A DNA stretch of 64,000 bases from Mesoterricola sediminis (GTDB lineage: Bacteria > Acidobacteriota > Holophagae > Holophagales > Holophagaceae). The stretch spans positions 248,001 to 312,000 of the forward strand of contig NZ_AP027081.1 in NCBI RefSeq assembly GCF_030295425.1. Direction: 5' to 3'. The position numbers and the translations under genes were made by a program. Every line of letters begins with the position of its first letter. Position 1 is the first letter of the stretch. This document shows, in pieces, positions 48,633 through 59,708 of this stretch. The notes under the pieces were generated by a model. That model had not been told where the DNA came from and made no database searches. It worked only from the letters and a program-made list of their open reading frames with translations.

Positions 48633-50066
48633 ATGAGCCGGCAAGACCTTCTGCGTGAGGTCTTGTTCACCATGCTGGGTCTTCTTGCGCTTGGCTGTCT
48701 GGTTGGATCCAGGGTCCACACGGCTCAATTGGCCATCCTATATCCGACCTTGGCAGCTCTGGGCGTCTTCGGGTTCTTCTCGCTCCTTCTTCGGTATCAG
48801 GTTGGAGACGGGCTGTTCGGAGAGCTGGGCTTCATATACATGGTGTTCATCCTTGCCTATACCGTATTTCCCGCCTTCACATTCCTGGTCGTAGATCTTG
48901 ACCTGGCTTCCGGATGGGTGTGGGAAAAACTCTCCCTGCTTCTTCCAGCGCCGGCTGCGCTGGGGGCTCACCTGTGGAGGCACGTGCTGTTTTCAGCCGG
49001 GGTCGGGGTTGGCTACTTGTGGCTCCGGGGAACAGCTCCGCTGAAGGTCTCGCATCCTGAAGAACCGGGGTGGCTGAACCGGAGGGTCATCCTGGTGCTG
49101 GGAGGCCTCGTCCTGGTCTGTGTCCTGGCCGTGAGCCTGATGTCCGCGCCGGTGACGACCTACATCGAGAATTACACCCGATATGATCACCTCGGATGGC
49201 TCCCCAGGAAGTTTGTCTCCCTTTGTGCCCGCATGAAACAGGGCTTTTTTGTGGCCCTTCTGGTTTTCCTGTTTGCCAATTATCGGCAATACAGGGTGCT
49301 CACCTGGATCGCGGTCCTTGGGATGGCGGCTTTTGAAGTCGTGTTCTCTTTCGGGTCAAGAATCGAAAGTTTGATCGTCCTTCTCATGGGCTTTAGCTTG
49401 TATCATTTGAATGTTAAACCGGTGAACATGAAGAAGGGCTTGGCCGCCTGTTTGATCTTGGCAGGCTTGTTTACTGGGGTAGAGGTCTTGCGTTCCTATG
49501 ATTTCGATCTCTCCATGGCCGGGGGAGCTGTCTCGGCGAAAGGGGTCAATCCGGCATCGGAATTCGGGGCTGTGTATTTCACGGGGTTCCATCTTTATGA
49601 GGAGCGGGCGAATGATGCCATCCCTCCCAAGGAAACTCCCATGCTTTTCAATGATTTTATTTCACTGGTGATGCCGAACGACTTCAAGCGATGGAATCCG
49701 CAGTATTGGTACGCTGACGCTTATTTCCCTGATTCCGTGGTGCCCCCCGAAACCATGGGGCCCATCGCCGACAGCGCGATCTGGGGCGGAGAACTCGATC
49801 TGCTGGCAAGGAGCCTGCTCAATGGGCTCTTCTTTGCCTTTATCGTGAGATGGTTCCTGGCCAGGCAGGGCAAGTGGTGGAGCATGGCCGTTTATGTATT
49901 CTGTTTCGCGACCAGCATCATGACGCTGAAGTATTCAATTTTCTACCACTTGAACCCGCTGTTCAAAACGTTCCTGCCAACGATCCTATGCGTTGAAGGG
50001 TTGCGCCGAGCCATAGCCTGGGGGAACCGCTCCCGCCGAGGGGAGGCTGCCGCGGTCCAGTCCTGA
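48633..50066 (+). CDS. O-antigen polymerase-like membrane protein (Wzy candidate)
   Basis: 477 residues with roughly 10-12 hydrophobic segments and a large polar loop (about residues 290-370, with PNDFKRWNPQYWYADAYFPDS) before the last helices, the usual topology of Wzy polymerases. Sequence conservation in this family is low, so the call rests on topology and on the Wzx/Wzz neighbours. ATG 48633 follows AAAGGAG closely. The 3' end overlaps the convergent nucleotidyltransferase gene by 81 nt. GC is lower than in the housekeeping genes. Confidence 0.72.
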   Translation: MSRQDLLREVLFTMLGLLALGCLVGSRVHTAQLAILYPTLAALGVFGFFSLLLRYQVGDGLFGELGFIYMVFILAYTVFPAFTFLVVDLDLASGWVWEKLSLLLPAPAALGAHLWRHVLFSAGVGVGYLWLRGTAPLKVSHPEEPGWLNRRVILVLGGLVLVCVLAVSLMSAPVTTYIENYTRYDHLGWLPRKFVSLCARMKQGFFVALLVFLFANYRQYRVLTWIAVLGMAAFEVVFSFGSRIESLIVLLMGFSLYHLNVKPVNMKKGLAACLILAGLFTGVEVLRSYDFDLSMAGGAVSAKGVNPASEFGAVYFTGFHLYEERANDAIPPKETPMLFNDFISLVMPNDFKRWNPQYWYADAYFPDSVVPPETMGPIADSAIWGGELDLLARSLLNGLFFAFIVRWFLARQGKWWSMAVYVFCFATSIMTLKYSIFYHLNPLFKTFLPTILCVEGLRRAIAWGNRSRRGEAAAVQS

Positions 50067-51209
50067 CCTGAGGGTCTCCAGGGTGGTGGATAAAGCGGCC
50101 AGGTCCCCATCTCCGGGGCCCGGCAGGAGGCATTCTGCGAGCCCTGGGACGCCGAGGCGTTCCGATGGCAATCCGAGGAGGTGGACGCAGCCTGCCAGGT
50201 CCAGGTTGAGGTCTTCGGCGGCCTGGAGGATGGCCGCGACCTCGGGGGAAGGCTGGCGATCCGCTCCTCCTCCGCGGACTGCGCCTGGGATGTGGAGAGG
50301 CGCGGCTAGATTGAGGCGGCCGCGGAAGGTCGGGTGGGATGCGGAAGCGACTCCTGCATTCGACGCGCCATGCAGGAGGGGCACGATGAGGGACGCCCTC
50401 TCCTGAAGCTGGGTCAAGAACTCGTGAAGGAGGGATGCACTGGCCGCTGGCCAGGCCTGGGGCTGCAAGAGAGAAGAGCTGACGAGGGCGGCCCTTCGCT
50501 TGGGGGTGGCAATCCACTTCTGGAGGTTGGCCTGCGCCAACCGGTAGTCGGACTCCACGCCGATGTCGATGAAGCGCCCCTCGAAAGGCACGCCACCCAG
50601 CAGGCCTCGGGCCGCCAGTTCGGGGAAGACGCCATCCTCCAGGGATGCCGGGGTGGATTCCGGCAGAAAAGAGGCGATCGATTCGGAGCAGAAATACAAA
50701 CCGGCGTTGATCAGCCCATCTCCGCCATTGGCCTGCTTTTCCAGGAACCCCGTGACCAGGGCCTCCGACATTCGCACGCGGCCATACCTTGAGCAGTCCA
50801 TGCAGTATTTCAAGGCGATGGTCAGGCAGGCTCCGGATTGTTCGTGGGCTCGCCGCAGGCGGTCAAGGCTGCAATCGAAGAATGTGTCCCCGTTTGCAAT
50901 GGCAAAGGGGCCTGGCACCTTCCTTGTCTTCAGGGCCTCCCGCAGCGCGCCAGCTGTGCCCAGGGGGGCCGTCTCCCTGGAAAACGTCACGAGCGGCGCG
51001 AAGCGGGGATGCGAGGAGAAATGATCTTCAATCACTTCGGCCTTGTGGCCCGTCAGCAGGGTGAAACTGGTCGCGCCATTCCGTACCAGATGCTCCAGAA
51101 GGATCTCCAGGAACGGCAGACCTTCGATGGGAGCCATCGGCTTGGGTACATCCTTTACGATGTGGGCAAGCCTGGTCCCGAATCCGCCACAAAGCACGAA
51201 GATATGCAT
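49986..51209 (-). CDS. Heptose-1-phosphate guanylyltransferase (HddC-like) fused to a decayed GmhB-type HAD domain
   Basis: 407 residues from ATG 51209. Residues 1-232 are a sugar nucleotidyltransferase: LCGGFGTRL, KPMAPIEGLPFLE, NGDTFFDCSL, INAGLYFCS and the C-terminal FIDIGVESDY. With GmhA and HddA beside it, D-glycero-alpha-D-manno-heptose-1-phosphate to GDP-heptose is the likely reaction. Residues 236-385 follow the layout of GmhB phosphatases (KRRAAL..., hydrophobic strand with LIVPLLHGASNAGVA, then RQPSPEVAAILQAAEDLNLDLAGCVHLLGLPSE) but lack the DxDGT nucleophile (VSSSLL), the Lys (Q319) and the GDxxxD acid motif (GLPSER). It appears catalytically dead; no other frame restores the motifs. 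An upstream TTG (51230) is a possible start. Confidence 0.82.
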   Translation of the reverse strand: MHIFVLCGGFGTRLAHIVKDVPKPMAPIEGLPFLEILLEHLVRNGATSFTLLTGHKAEVIEDHFSSHPRFAPLVTFSRETAPLGTAGALREALKTRKVPGPFAIANGDTFFDCSLDRLRRAHEQSGACLTIALKYCMDCSRYGRVRMSEALVTGFLEKQANGGDGLINAGLYFCSESIASFLPESTPASLEDGVFPELAARGLLGGVPFEGRFIDIGVESDYRLAQANLQKWIATPKRRAALVSSSLLQPQAWPAASASLLHEFLTQLQERASLIVPLLHGASNAGVASASHPTFRGRLNLAAPLHIPGAVRGGGADRQPSPEVAAILQAAEDLNLDLAGCVHLLGLPSERLGVPGLAECLLPGPGDGDLAALSTTLETLRSGLDRGSLPSAGAVPPGYGSAQPFNA

Positions 51210-51234
51210 GTCGTCATTATCCTGGGGCAAGGTT

Positions 51235-52443
51235 TCAGGTGTTCATCGCCTTCAGCGTCATGTCGACGATGAGGGCCGCGGAGCGCTCGAATGAGAAGGC
51301 CTCGAGGACTTGATTCCTGATGCGAACAGCCTGTTGCCTGGCACCGGACCGGAGCAGGTCGACGACTGCCGTGGCAATGGCTTCGGGAGTCTCCCGTACG
51401 AAAAGTCCCTGGCTCTCCTGGAATTCGATGCCTTCGGCTCCAACACTGGTTGCTACGGTCGGGAGTCCCATGAGCATGCATTCTACGGTTTTGACCTTGA
51501 TGCCGGCGCCCATCCGGAGAGGGACGACCGCGACATGGGCCTCGTTGAAAACAGGGGCTGGATCCTCGAGGAAACCCGTGACTTGGATGGAATCTCCCTC
51601 AAGGGCCATGACCCGGCGAGAAGGCGAAATGCCGGCGACAACGAACTGGCAATCGGGGACGGACTCGAGAATCCGCGGAAGGATGCACTCCGCGAAATAG
51701 AGGACGGCATCCTCGTTCTCCTTTCTGTTCAAGGCGCCCCAGAAGAGAACCTTTGGCCTGGTGGACGGGTTCGGCGCGAACTGCAGATTGCCGAGAAGAT
51801 AGGGCTGGAAAGCCGCGACCTTGCAGCCAGGGGCCAACTGGCGGAGAAGGATCGCATCCTTCTCGGACTGGACAAGGCACAGGGACGTGCTTCGAAGAAG
51901 GCGAGGTTCCCAGAATCGAAGCTTCAGATGCTCGAATCCCCAGAAGAGCCGGGAGGCGATGCCTCGGGCGCCCTGGCGGGAACGTCCGCTCATTTGCACA
52001 AGGACGTCGGATTGGGACGCAATGACAGGAACTCCCTTGAGCTTCCCTAGCAGGAGTCCGATGAACAAGGACTGGCCGTCCCTGACGTAGATGGCACTGG
52101 ACGTCTGACGCAGAAGCCGGAAGAGCGTGGTCAAGGAGAAACGGCGGGTGTACGAGGCTGGCAGCCAGAAAAACAGGGCAACCCAGAACAGGGGAATGAC
52201 GCTCCCGACGGGGATGGGGCACACCGCGTGGATGCCGGCGTCCTGGCAGGCCTCTTCTGTCGCCTTCCTGAACTGGTCCTCGTACCTGGTGAAGAAGAAG
52301 TTGAGGTGGATGCCGAAGGCCTTGTGCAGAGCCAGGGCCTCGAAAAAGGCCGTCTTCGCTCCGGCGCCGCTCACCAGGCTAGGTGTATAGGAAGACAGGA
52401 ACAGAATGGGCTTCGAGCCCTGGGGGCGGGTCTCACGGCTCAA
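51235..52443 (-). CDS. GT4-type glycosyltransferase
   Basis: 402 residues with a GT-B fold: N-terminal acceptor domain beginning ILFLSSYTPSLVSGAGAKTAFFEAL, and a C-terminal nucleotide-sugar domain with VLFWGALNRKENEDAV, VTGFLEDPAPVFNEAHVAVVPLRMGAGIKVKTVECMLMGLPTVAT, the E-x7-E-like region of GT4 enzymes. Likely adds a sugar, perhaps the deoxyheptose, to the repeat unit. It starts at TTG 52443, overlapping gmhA by 11 nt; no ATG occurs near the N-terminus. Ends 25 nt before the HddC-like ATG. Confidence 0.85.
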   Translation of the reverse strand: MSRETRPQGSKPILFLSSYTPSLVSGAGAKTAFFEALALHKAFGIHLNFFFTRYEDQFRKATEEACQDAGIHAVCPIPVGSVIPLFWVALFFWLPASYTRRFSLTTLFRLLRQTSSAIYVRDGQSLFIGLLLGKLKGVPVIASQSDVLVQMSGRSRQGARGIASRLFWGFEHLKLRFWEPRLLRSTSLCLVQSEKDAILLRQLAPGCKVAAFQPYLLGNLQFAPNPSTRPKVLFWGALNRKENEDAVLYFAECILPRILESVPDCQFVVAGISPSRRVMALEGDSIQVTGFLEDPAPVFNEAHVAVVPLRMGAGIKVKTVECMLMGLPTVATSVGAEGIEFQESQGLFVRETPEAIATAVVDLLRSGARQQAVRIRNQVLEAFSFERSAALIVDMTLKAMNT

Positions 52444-53026
52444 GGGCCCCCCCGAAGATCCGGGATTCGATGGTCGCGCAAAGCGCGTGGACGATCAGGC
52501 TGTGACCCTCCTGGATGCGGGGCGTGGAATCGGACGGCACCTTCAGGCAGAGGTCGCAGTGCTCTCCCATGGTGCCACCGGTGCGTCCGGTGAGCCCGAT
52601 CGTGGCCAATCCCCTTGCCCTGGCCTCCTGAAGCCCGGCGAGGATGTTCGGGGATCGGCCACTGGTGGAGATGCCGATGAAGAGGTCGCCGGTGGCCCCC
52701 AGGGCCTGAACCTGTCGCGAGAAGGTCTTTTCGAAACCGTAGTCGTTCCCGATTGCCGTCAGGATGGATGTGTCCACGGTAAGGGCGACGGCCGCAAGGC
52801 CCGGGCGATCGAAGTAGAACCTGCTGACGAGTTCTCCAGCGAAATGCTGCGCATCGGCGGCGCTCCCGCCATTCCCGGCGATCAGCACCTTGCCGCCCGA
52901 AGTGAGGGTCTTGATGCAAAGGGAAGCCGCGGCTTCGAACGCTTCCCCGAAAGCGGTGTCCCCGGCCAGGGCTTCCTTGACTCGAATGGACTCAATGGCG
53001 TGGTCATGGAAGGTCATGGGAGTCAA
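52433..53026 (-). CDS. gmhA: Sedoheptulose-7-phosphate isomerase
   Basis: 197-residue SIS-domain protein; isomerises sedoheptulose 7-phosphate to D-glycero-D-manno-heptose 7-phosphate. LIAGNGGSAADAQHFAGELVSRF, SILTAIGNDYGFEKTFSRQV, and GISTSGRSPNI with GLTGRTGG are strong family signatures. TTG 53026 is preferred over ATG 53017 because GGAGG lies six bases before it; it overlaps the hddA stop by 4 nt. Confidence 0.93.
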   Translation of the reverse strand: MTPMTFHDHAIESIRVKEALAGDTAFGEAFEAAASLCIKTLTSGGKVLIAGNGGSAADAQHFAGELVSRFYFDRPGLAAVALTVDTSILTAIGNDYGFEKTFSRQVQALGATGDLFIGISTSGRSPNILAGLQEARARGLATIGLTGRTGGTMGEHCDLCLKVPSDSTPRIQEGHSLIVHALCATIESRIFGGALEP

Positions 53027-54048
53027 TGGGTCCTCCAGGTGATGACACCGTGCTTGACGAACTGGAAGCGCCTGAACTCACCCCCGAACTTCCCGAGCGC
53101 GTCGATGACGGGGTACCTGTTGACGCCCGGACAGAAGAACATGATGAAGCCGCCTCCTCCAGCTCCGGAGATCTTTCCGCCGGTGCTCCCGGCATCTTCG
53201 GCGGCACGGAAGATCTCGTCAATGACCGGCGAGGTTACTTCCGCGGCCGTCTCCTTCTTCAGTTTCCATCCATAATTGAGGATTTCCCCAAAAGTGCCCA
53301 ATTGCCCTTTGAGGACGGCCTCCTTCATGCGGGTCGACTGCTCCTTGAGCTGGATCATGGCCTCCAGGCCTTTGTGTTGGTCTGAAGACACATTCCGACT
53401 CTGGGCTTCGATGATCCGGGCCGAGGCCCTGCTCATTCCCGTGAAATAAAGCACGAGGGAGCTTTCGAGCTCGGAAATGATCTCCTTCTTCAGGCGCAGA
53501 GGGTTGACGACCACATTCTGGCCCGGGCCGAATTCCATGAAATTGAAACCCCCGAACGCGGCGGCGTACTGATCCTGTTTCCCCCCGGCGAGAGCCAGAT
53601 CGATCCTTTCGATCTGGAAGGCAAGTTGGGCGATGTCGTATTCACCCAGAGCGACGCCGAAGAAATCGGCGAAGGCCGCAACGAGGGCAACCGTCAGGGT
53701 GGAGGAGGTGCCAAGGCCGGAGCCCGCGGGCGCATCCACGAAGGTTGTCAGGTTGAAGCCGGAAGGCGGGGCTCCGAAATCCTTGAGGAATCTCCTGTAG
53801 ACGCCTTCTGCCAGGCTGCAGCCGGGGGGTGGGTTCCCCTCCAGCATGAGCGGGTGGGTCCCGAATGACCCATGGTCGATGGAACGGAATGTGGCCTGAT
53901 TCCCTGGCAGGGGCTCGATGGTCACATGGGCGAACAGATTGATCGTGGCATTCAGGACCGTGCCGCCATATGTATCGCTGAAGGGGGAGACATCGGTGCC
54001 TCCTCCTGCGAATCCCAGGCGCAGCGGCGCCTTGCTTCGGATGAACAC
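53023..54048 (-). CDS. hddA: D-glycero-D-manno-heptose 7-phosphate kinase, GHMP family
   Basis: 341 residues. GHMP features: APLRLGFAGGGTDVSPF near the N-terminus, the ATP loop DAPAGSGLGTSSTLTVALV (about 107-125), LALAGGKQDQYAAAFGG, and the C-terminal GGKISGAGGGGFIMFF. In the GDP-heptose route it phosphorylates C1, giving the 1,7-bisphosphate, which then needs a GmhB phosphatase not seen intact here. GTG 54048 has GGGGGAAGAG upstream. Overlaps gmhA by 4 nt. Confidence 0.9.
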   Translation of the reverse strand: MFIRSKAPLRLGFAGGGTDVSPFSDTYGGTVLNATINLFAHVTIEPLPGNQATFRSIDHGSFGTHPLMLEGNPPPGCSLAEGVYRRFLKDFGAPPSGFNLTTFVDAPAGSGLGTSSTLTVALVAAFADFFGVALGEYDIAQLAFQIERIDLALAGGKQDQYAAAFGGFNFMEFGPGQNVVVNPLRLKKEIISELESSLVLYFTGMSRASARIIEAQSRNVSSDQHKGLEAMIQLKEQSTRMKEAVLKGQLGTFGEILNYGWKLKKETAAEVTSPVIDEIFRAAEDAGSTGGKISGAGGGGFIMFFCPGVNRYPVIDALGKFGGEFRRFQFVKHGVITWRTH

Positions 54049-54094
54049 CTCTTCCCCCTGTTCGATTGAATTGAAATGATGTCGGTTGCTCGAG

Positions 54095-55108
54095 TCAGCG
54101 CGTAAGGAACCGATGTCCGAGCGAAATCCGGTCGCGCCAATACTGCAGCAGGTCCCTCATGGTCTTGTCGAAGGGGATCTCCGGCTTCCAGCCTGTGTGT
54201 TCAGTGAATTTCCTCGTATTGGGAACCTGGAGGTCCGCGTCGATCGGGCGGAGCCGGACGGGGTCCGTGATGACCTCGATGCCGGAAACGGTGGAAAGGC
54301 TCAAGAGCTTCTGCAGCATGTCCCGGATCGTGCAGGAATAGGTTCCCCCGATGTTGTAATAAGCTCCCGGCTGGGGGTTCACGGTGACGAGCATGTAGTA
54401 GGCCCGGACCGCATCCCGCACATCCGCCCAGGTTCGCATGGAATCGAGGTTTCCCGTCTTCACCACGGGAGGGACCAGCCCCGCCTCGATCATCGCGATC
54501 TGCTTCGCGAAGGTGGATTCCGCGAATACATCACCCCGCCGCGGGCCGGTATGCGTGAACATGCGGGTGGTCATGACCTTCTGGCCGTAGGCCTCGGCAT
54601 GGAATCGGCCCACCAGGTCGGTTCCCACCTTGGATATCGCATACGGAGAGGCCGGATGGAACGTGCACTCTTCGTCAATCGGCAACTTCTCCTTGGGTAC
54701 GCGTCCGAACACCTCGGAGGAGGCGCATACGTGGATGGTCGGGTCGATCCCGGGCTCGGCCCTCAGGGCCTCAAGCAGACGGCTTGTGCCAAGAATATTC
54801 GTGTTCAGCGTGTCCACGGGGGACTCGAAGCTCGTCCTGGGGAAGCTCTGGGCGGCCAAATGAAAAACAAAGTCCGGTTTGGCCTCGGCGACGGCATTCC
54901 TCAGGGAGACGTAGTCGTTGAGGTCGCCATAGATGAGCTGGACACGGTCTCCTGCGGCGATCCTGGGAAGAATGTGCTCCAGGTTGTCCAGCGGACTGCG
55001 CCACCGGCAAAGTCCATGAATTTCCCAATCCGTATTTTCGAGCAGGAAGTCGGTCAGATGAGAGCCGACCATGCCTGTGATCCCCGTGATGAGCGCACGC
55101 TTTTTCAT
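54095..55108 (-). CDS. GDP-mannose 4,6-dehydratase-like enzyme (probable GDP-heptose 4,6-dehydratase)
   Basis: 337-residue extended SDR. ALITGITGMVGSHLTDFLLE binds NADP; HLAAQSFPRTSFESP, VCASSEVFG and SPYAISKVGTDLVGRF give the Ser-Tyr-Lys site; RTWADVRDAVRAYYML is a GMD signature. Next to the heptose genes it is best read as the 4,6-dehydratase for GDP-D-glycero-alpha-D-manno-heptose (DmhA/WcbK type), giving a 6-deoxy-4-keto heptose. GDP-mannose cannot be excluded as substrate. ATG 55108 follows GGAGGGT and is preferred to an upstream in-frame codon at 55183. Confidence 0.87.
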   Translation of the reverse strand: MKKRALITGITGMVGSHLTDFLLENTDWEIHGLCRWRSPLDNLEHILPRIAAGDRVQLIYGDLNDYVSLRNAVAEAKPDFVFHLAAQSFPRTSFESPVDTLNTNILGTSRLLEALRAEPGIDPTIHVCASSEVFGRVPKEKLPIDEECTFHPASPYAISKVGTDLVGRFHAEAYGQKVMTTRMFTHTGPRRGDVFAESTFAKQIAMIEAGLVPPVVKTGNLDSMRTWADVRDAVRAYYMLVTVNPQPGAYYNIGGTYSCTIRDMLQKLLSLSTVSGIEVITDPVRLRPIDADLQVPNTRKFTEHTGWKPEIPFDKTMRDLLQYWRDRISLGHRFLTR

Positions 55109-55112
55109 CGTT

Positions 55113-55961
55113 CTAGACCCTCCTGAGTTCGGCGGCCAAGGCGGCTTCGATATCGAGAGGCGGCCGGCCGAGAATCGTTTCAATCTGGTTGGATTTCATG
55201 TGGATGCGCGCCGGCCTGGACTTGAGGAATGCGTCGGACAGCGGAATCGCATCGAAAGCCAGGTCAGGTGCCACAACCTTTTTGACCATTGCCGCCAGGT
55301 CTGCGCGCGAGACCAGCCTTGGTCCGCATAGGTTGATGGATGGAGACCGGAAGGCCCCCCAGGCCTCATGAAGCCGGTCGATGGTTTCGATGACGTCATC
55401 CAGGTGGATTGCGGATCGCAGGAACGGATGGAATACCTCGGCCTTTCGCCCAAGTGCCGCAGCGTTGAGGAGGTAAGACGTGAATTTGTCCTTGATGGAA
55501 ACGATGTAGGAGGGCCGCACAACCTTGAATTCGGCCTCCCCCCTGAACCTTCCTTCCACCTCGGCCTTCTGTTGGCCGTAGATGCCGAAGGGGCACAAGG
55601 GCGATTCTTCTTCGGGCGGAGTATCCGCATGCCCGAAAACAACATCGGAGGAGAAGAAAATGACTCGGCAACCGCGGCCGAGGGCGTTCTCGATGAAGAG
55701 GGAGGTTCCCTGGACGTTGATCTTGGCTGTCTCTTCAGGGGCCTCGGAACACTTGTCCGGCGATGAGATTGCGGCCGTGAATACAACCGTGCTGCCGGGT
55801 TCAAGGCTGCCGAAATCGAATTGCCCGAGGTCCAACAGGTCAAGTCGTCCACTGCCAGGAGTTGAAATGGGGGACAGCCCCACGATATCCGTCTTGTGAC
55901 GGGACCCGGTACAGATGGCCGAGCCAACAAATCCATCTGAGCCGGCAACGTAAAGTTTCAA
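55113..55961 (-). CDS. RmlD/NAD-dependent epimerase-type sugar reductase (candidate GDP-6-deoxy-4-keto-heptose reductase)
   Basis: 282 residues. N-terminal VAGSDGFVGSAI Rossmann motif, FFSSDVVFG and YGQQKAEVE with Tyr-x3-Lys, and FLRSAIHLDDVIETIDRLHEA. It stops 4 nt before the dehydratase start and would reduce the 4-keto product (DmhB-like role). The start is TTG 55961, supported by GGAGGT seven bases upstream. A simple epimerase function is the alternative. Confidence 0.8.
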   Translation of the reverse strand: MKLYVAGSDGFVGSAICTGSRHKTDIVGLSPISTPGSGRLDLLDLGQFDFGSLEPGSTVVFTAAISSPDKCSEAPEETAKINVQGTSLFIENALGRGCRVIFFSSDVVFGHADTPPEEESPLCPFGIYGQQKAEVEGRFRGEAEFKVVRPSYIVSIKDKFTSYLLNAAALGRKAEVFHPFLRSAIHLDDVIETIDRLHEAWGAFRSPSINLCGPRLVSRADLAAMVKKVVAPDLAFDAIPLSDAFLKSRPARIHMKSNQIETILGRPPLDIEAALAAELRRV

Positions 55962-56048
55962 GCAAGACCTCCAAGCAGGGCTGAGGGCGAAGGGTCGACA
56001 TGCCTGCCATGAATCGCGTGGGTCACATGGTAAATAAACATAGCATGC

Positions 56049-57284
56049 CTATTGGCCTGAGTTGAATGTTCCCAATGGTTTGACAACGCTAGCACCTGAA
56101 ATTTCGGCTTCGATCCGATCCATGCACGCCTGCATCGAGAAGTGTGATTTATAGAACGCAAGCCCGGCCGAAGCCATTCGCTCACGTTCTTCAATCGGCA
56201 AGCGCGACAGGGACATGACCTGTTCGGCGAGTGCCTTGGCATCTTCGGCTGGAGCTGCGACGCCCGCGCCAGCGAGGGTCACAAGCCTCGCCGCTTCTCC
56301 ATTGCCAGAAACGATGATGGGTCGCCTCGAGGCAAGGTAGCCTTGAAGGCGGCTGGGAACCGTCCTTTCGAGGGCCTCGCCGCTGTTCAGGCTGACCAGC
56401 ATGGCATCGGCCCGCTCGTACCATGCAGGCATCTCCGATGGGGGCCTGCTTCCCGGCATTTCAACGCAATGCCCCAGGCCCCACTGCTCGATCAGCTCCC
56501 TTGACGACCCTGCCATGGGGCCATCCCCAAGAAGGATCCATCGGATTTGAGGCTCATCGCGAAGGAGCTTCGCGGCCCCCAGGACCGTGGGAATGGCTTG
56601 GACCCTTCCAAGGTTGCCAGCCACCATGACCGTGAAGGTAGTTCTCTCGGGCAGCCGTCGCCAGGGCTGATCAAAGCAGGCGTCAGCCCAGTTGTAGACG
56701 TTGGCCATGCGGCTCTTCTCGACGCCAGCCTCCTCGAGAACGGGAATCATGCTTTCGTTCTGAGTCAGGACGCGATCAAAGGCTCGATAGATTGAATGGC
56801 TCAGCCAACGGATGGGGCCAAGGAGGCCTTTTGGGATCTGAACCCCAGCGTCGTCCATCACCTCAGGCCATAGGTCTTGAACCCAGATGATCCGCCTTGC
56901 TCCAGCCAGGCTGCTGGCAAAAAGGCCAGGGAGTGCCACTGTGACGGGTGAAGACTGAAAAACGAAAACGGCATCCCAGTCAAACCGGCCCGCAAGAAGG
57001 ACGCGCAGCGTGCCGAGGGTGACGAATGAAACGTACTGGCACAGCAACTCCCACTTCCTGCCCTTTCCCCGCGGGAACTGAGGGAAGCGCAACACGGTTG
57101 CACCTTCGTACTGGTCCACGAATGGGCCTAGCCAGGTGAACCCCGGGAAGAATTGGCCGACGGGGTAGTGCGGGTGCCCAGCCAAAACTTCCACCTGGTG
57201 GCCATGGGCCACCAGGTGGAGGACGACATCGTTGATCCTGAAGGATTCGGGCCAAAAAGCTGGGGAAACTACAAGTACTTTCAT
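56049..57284 (-). CDS. WbuB-type GT4 glycosyltransferase
   Basis: 411 residues. KVLVVSPAFWPESFRINDVVLHLVAHGHQVEVLAGHPHYPVG is the distinctive opening of the WbuB/WbuC-like group, with IIWVQDLWPEVMDDAG, VMVAGNLGRVQAIPTVLGAAK and the C-terminal E-x-TVPSRLQGYLASRRPIIV nucleotide-binding site. Characterised WbuB enzymes transfer L-FucNAc; that would fit the UDP-L-sugar pathway encoded at 42520-45579. ATG 57284 is taken as start; 31 nt downstream of pnp on the same strand, so possible read-through from pnp. Confidence 0.85.
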   Translation of the reverse strand: MKVLVVSPAFWPESFRINDVVLHLVAHGHQVEVLAGHPHYPVGQFFPGFTWLGPFVDQYEGATVLRFPQFPRGKGRKWELLCQYVSFVTLGTLRVLLAGRFDWDAVFVFQSSPVTVALPGLFASSLAGARRIIWVQDLWPEVMDDAGVQIPKGLLGPIRWLSHSIYRAFDRVLTQNESMIPVLEEAGVEKSRMANVYNWADACFDQPWRRLPERTTFTVMVAGNLGRVQAIPTVLGAAKLLRDEPQIRWILLGDGPMAGSSRELIEQWGLGHCVEMPGSRPPSEMPAWYERADAMLVSLNSGEALERTVPSRLQGYLASRRPIIVSGNGEAARLVTLAGAGVAAPAEDAKALAEQVMSLSRLPIEERERMASAGLAFYKSHFSMQACMDRIEAEISGASVVKPLGTFNSGQ

Positions 57285-57315
57285 GCCAATCCCAGGCAGG
57301 AAGGCCCCTGGGGGC

Positions 57316-59418
<2,103 letters not shown>

Positions 59419-59708
59419 GGATTCTCCTGGGGCGCTGCCCCTTTGGGCTCCCTTGCGCGATCCCTCCATGAAACCCTCCGCCGGGGTGGTTGGGAGGTGG
59501 GCTTCCTGCAGAGGTCGCTGCCGCCAGGAGCGAGGACGTCGGCGCTTCAAGGATAACACCCATTATTTCTAAGCGCCTATCGCTATGTTTATGGCTCCCG
59601 GGAGTCTGTTCCGCCGGCGGCCCAGGGTCCCAACTTTTTTTCGTGTCCGGCAATCTTGCGCGATTGGTGGGTTTACCATACTTTCCTCGCATAACCTCGG
59701 AGGGACGC

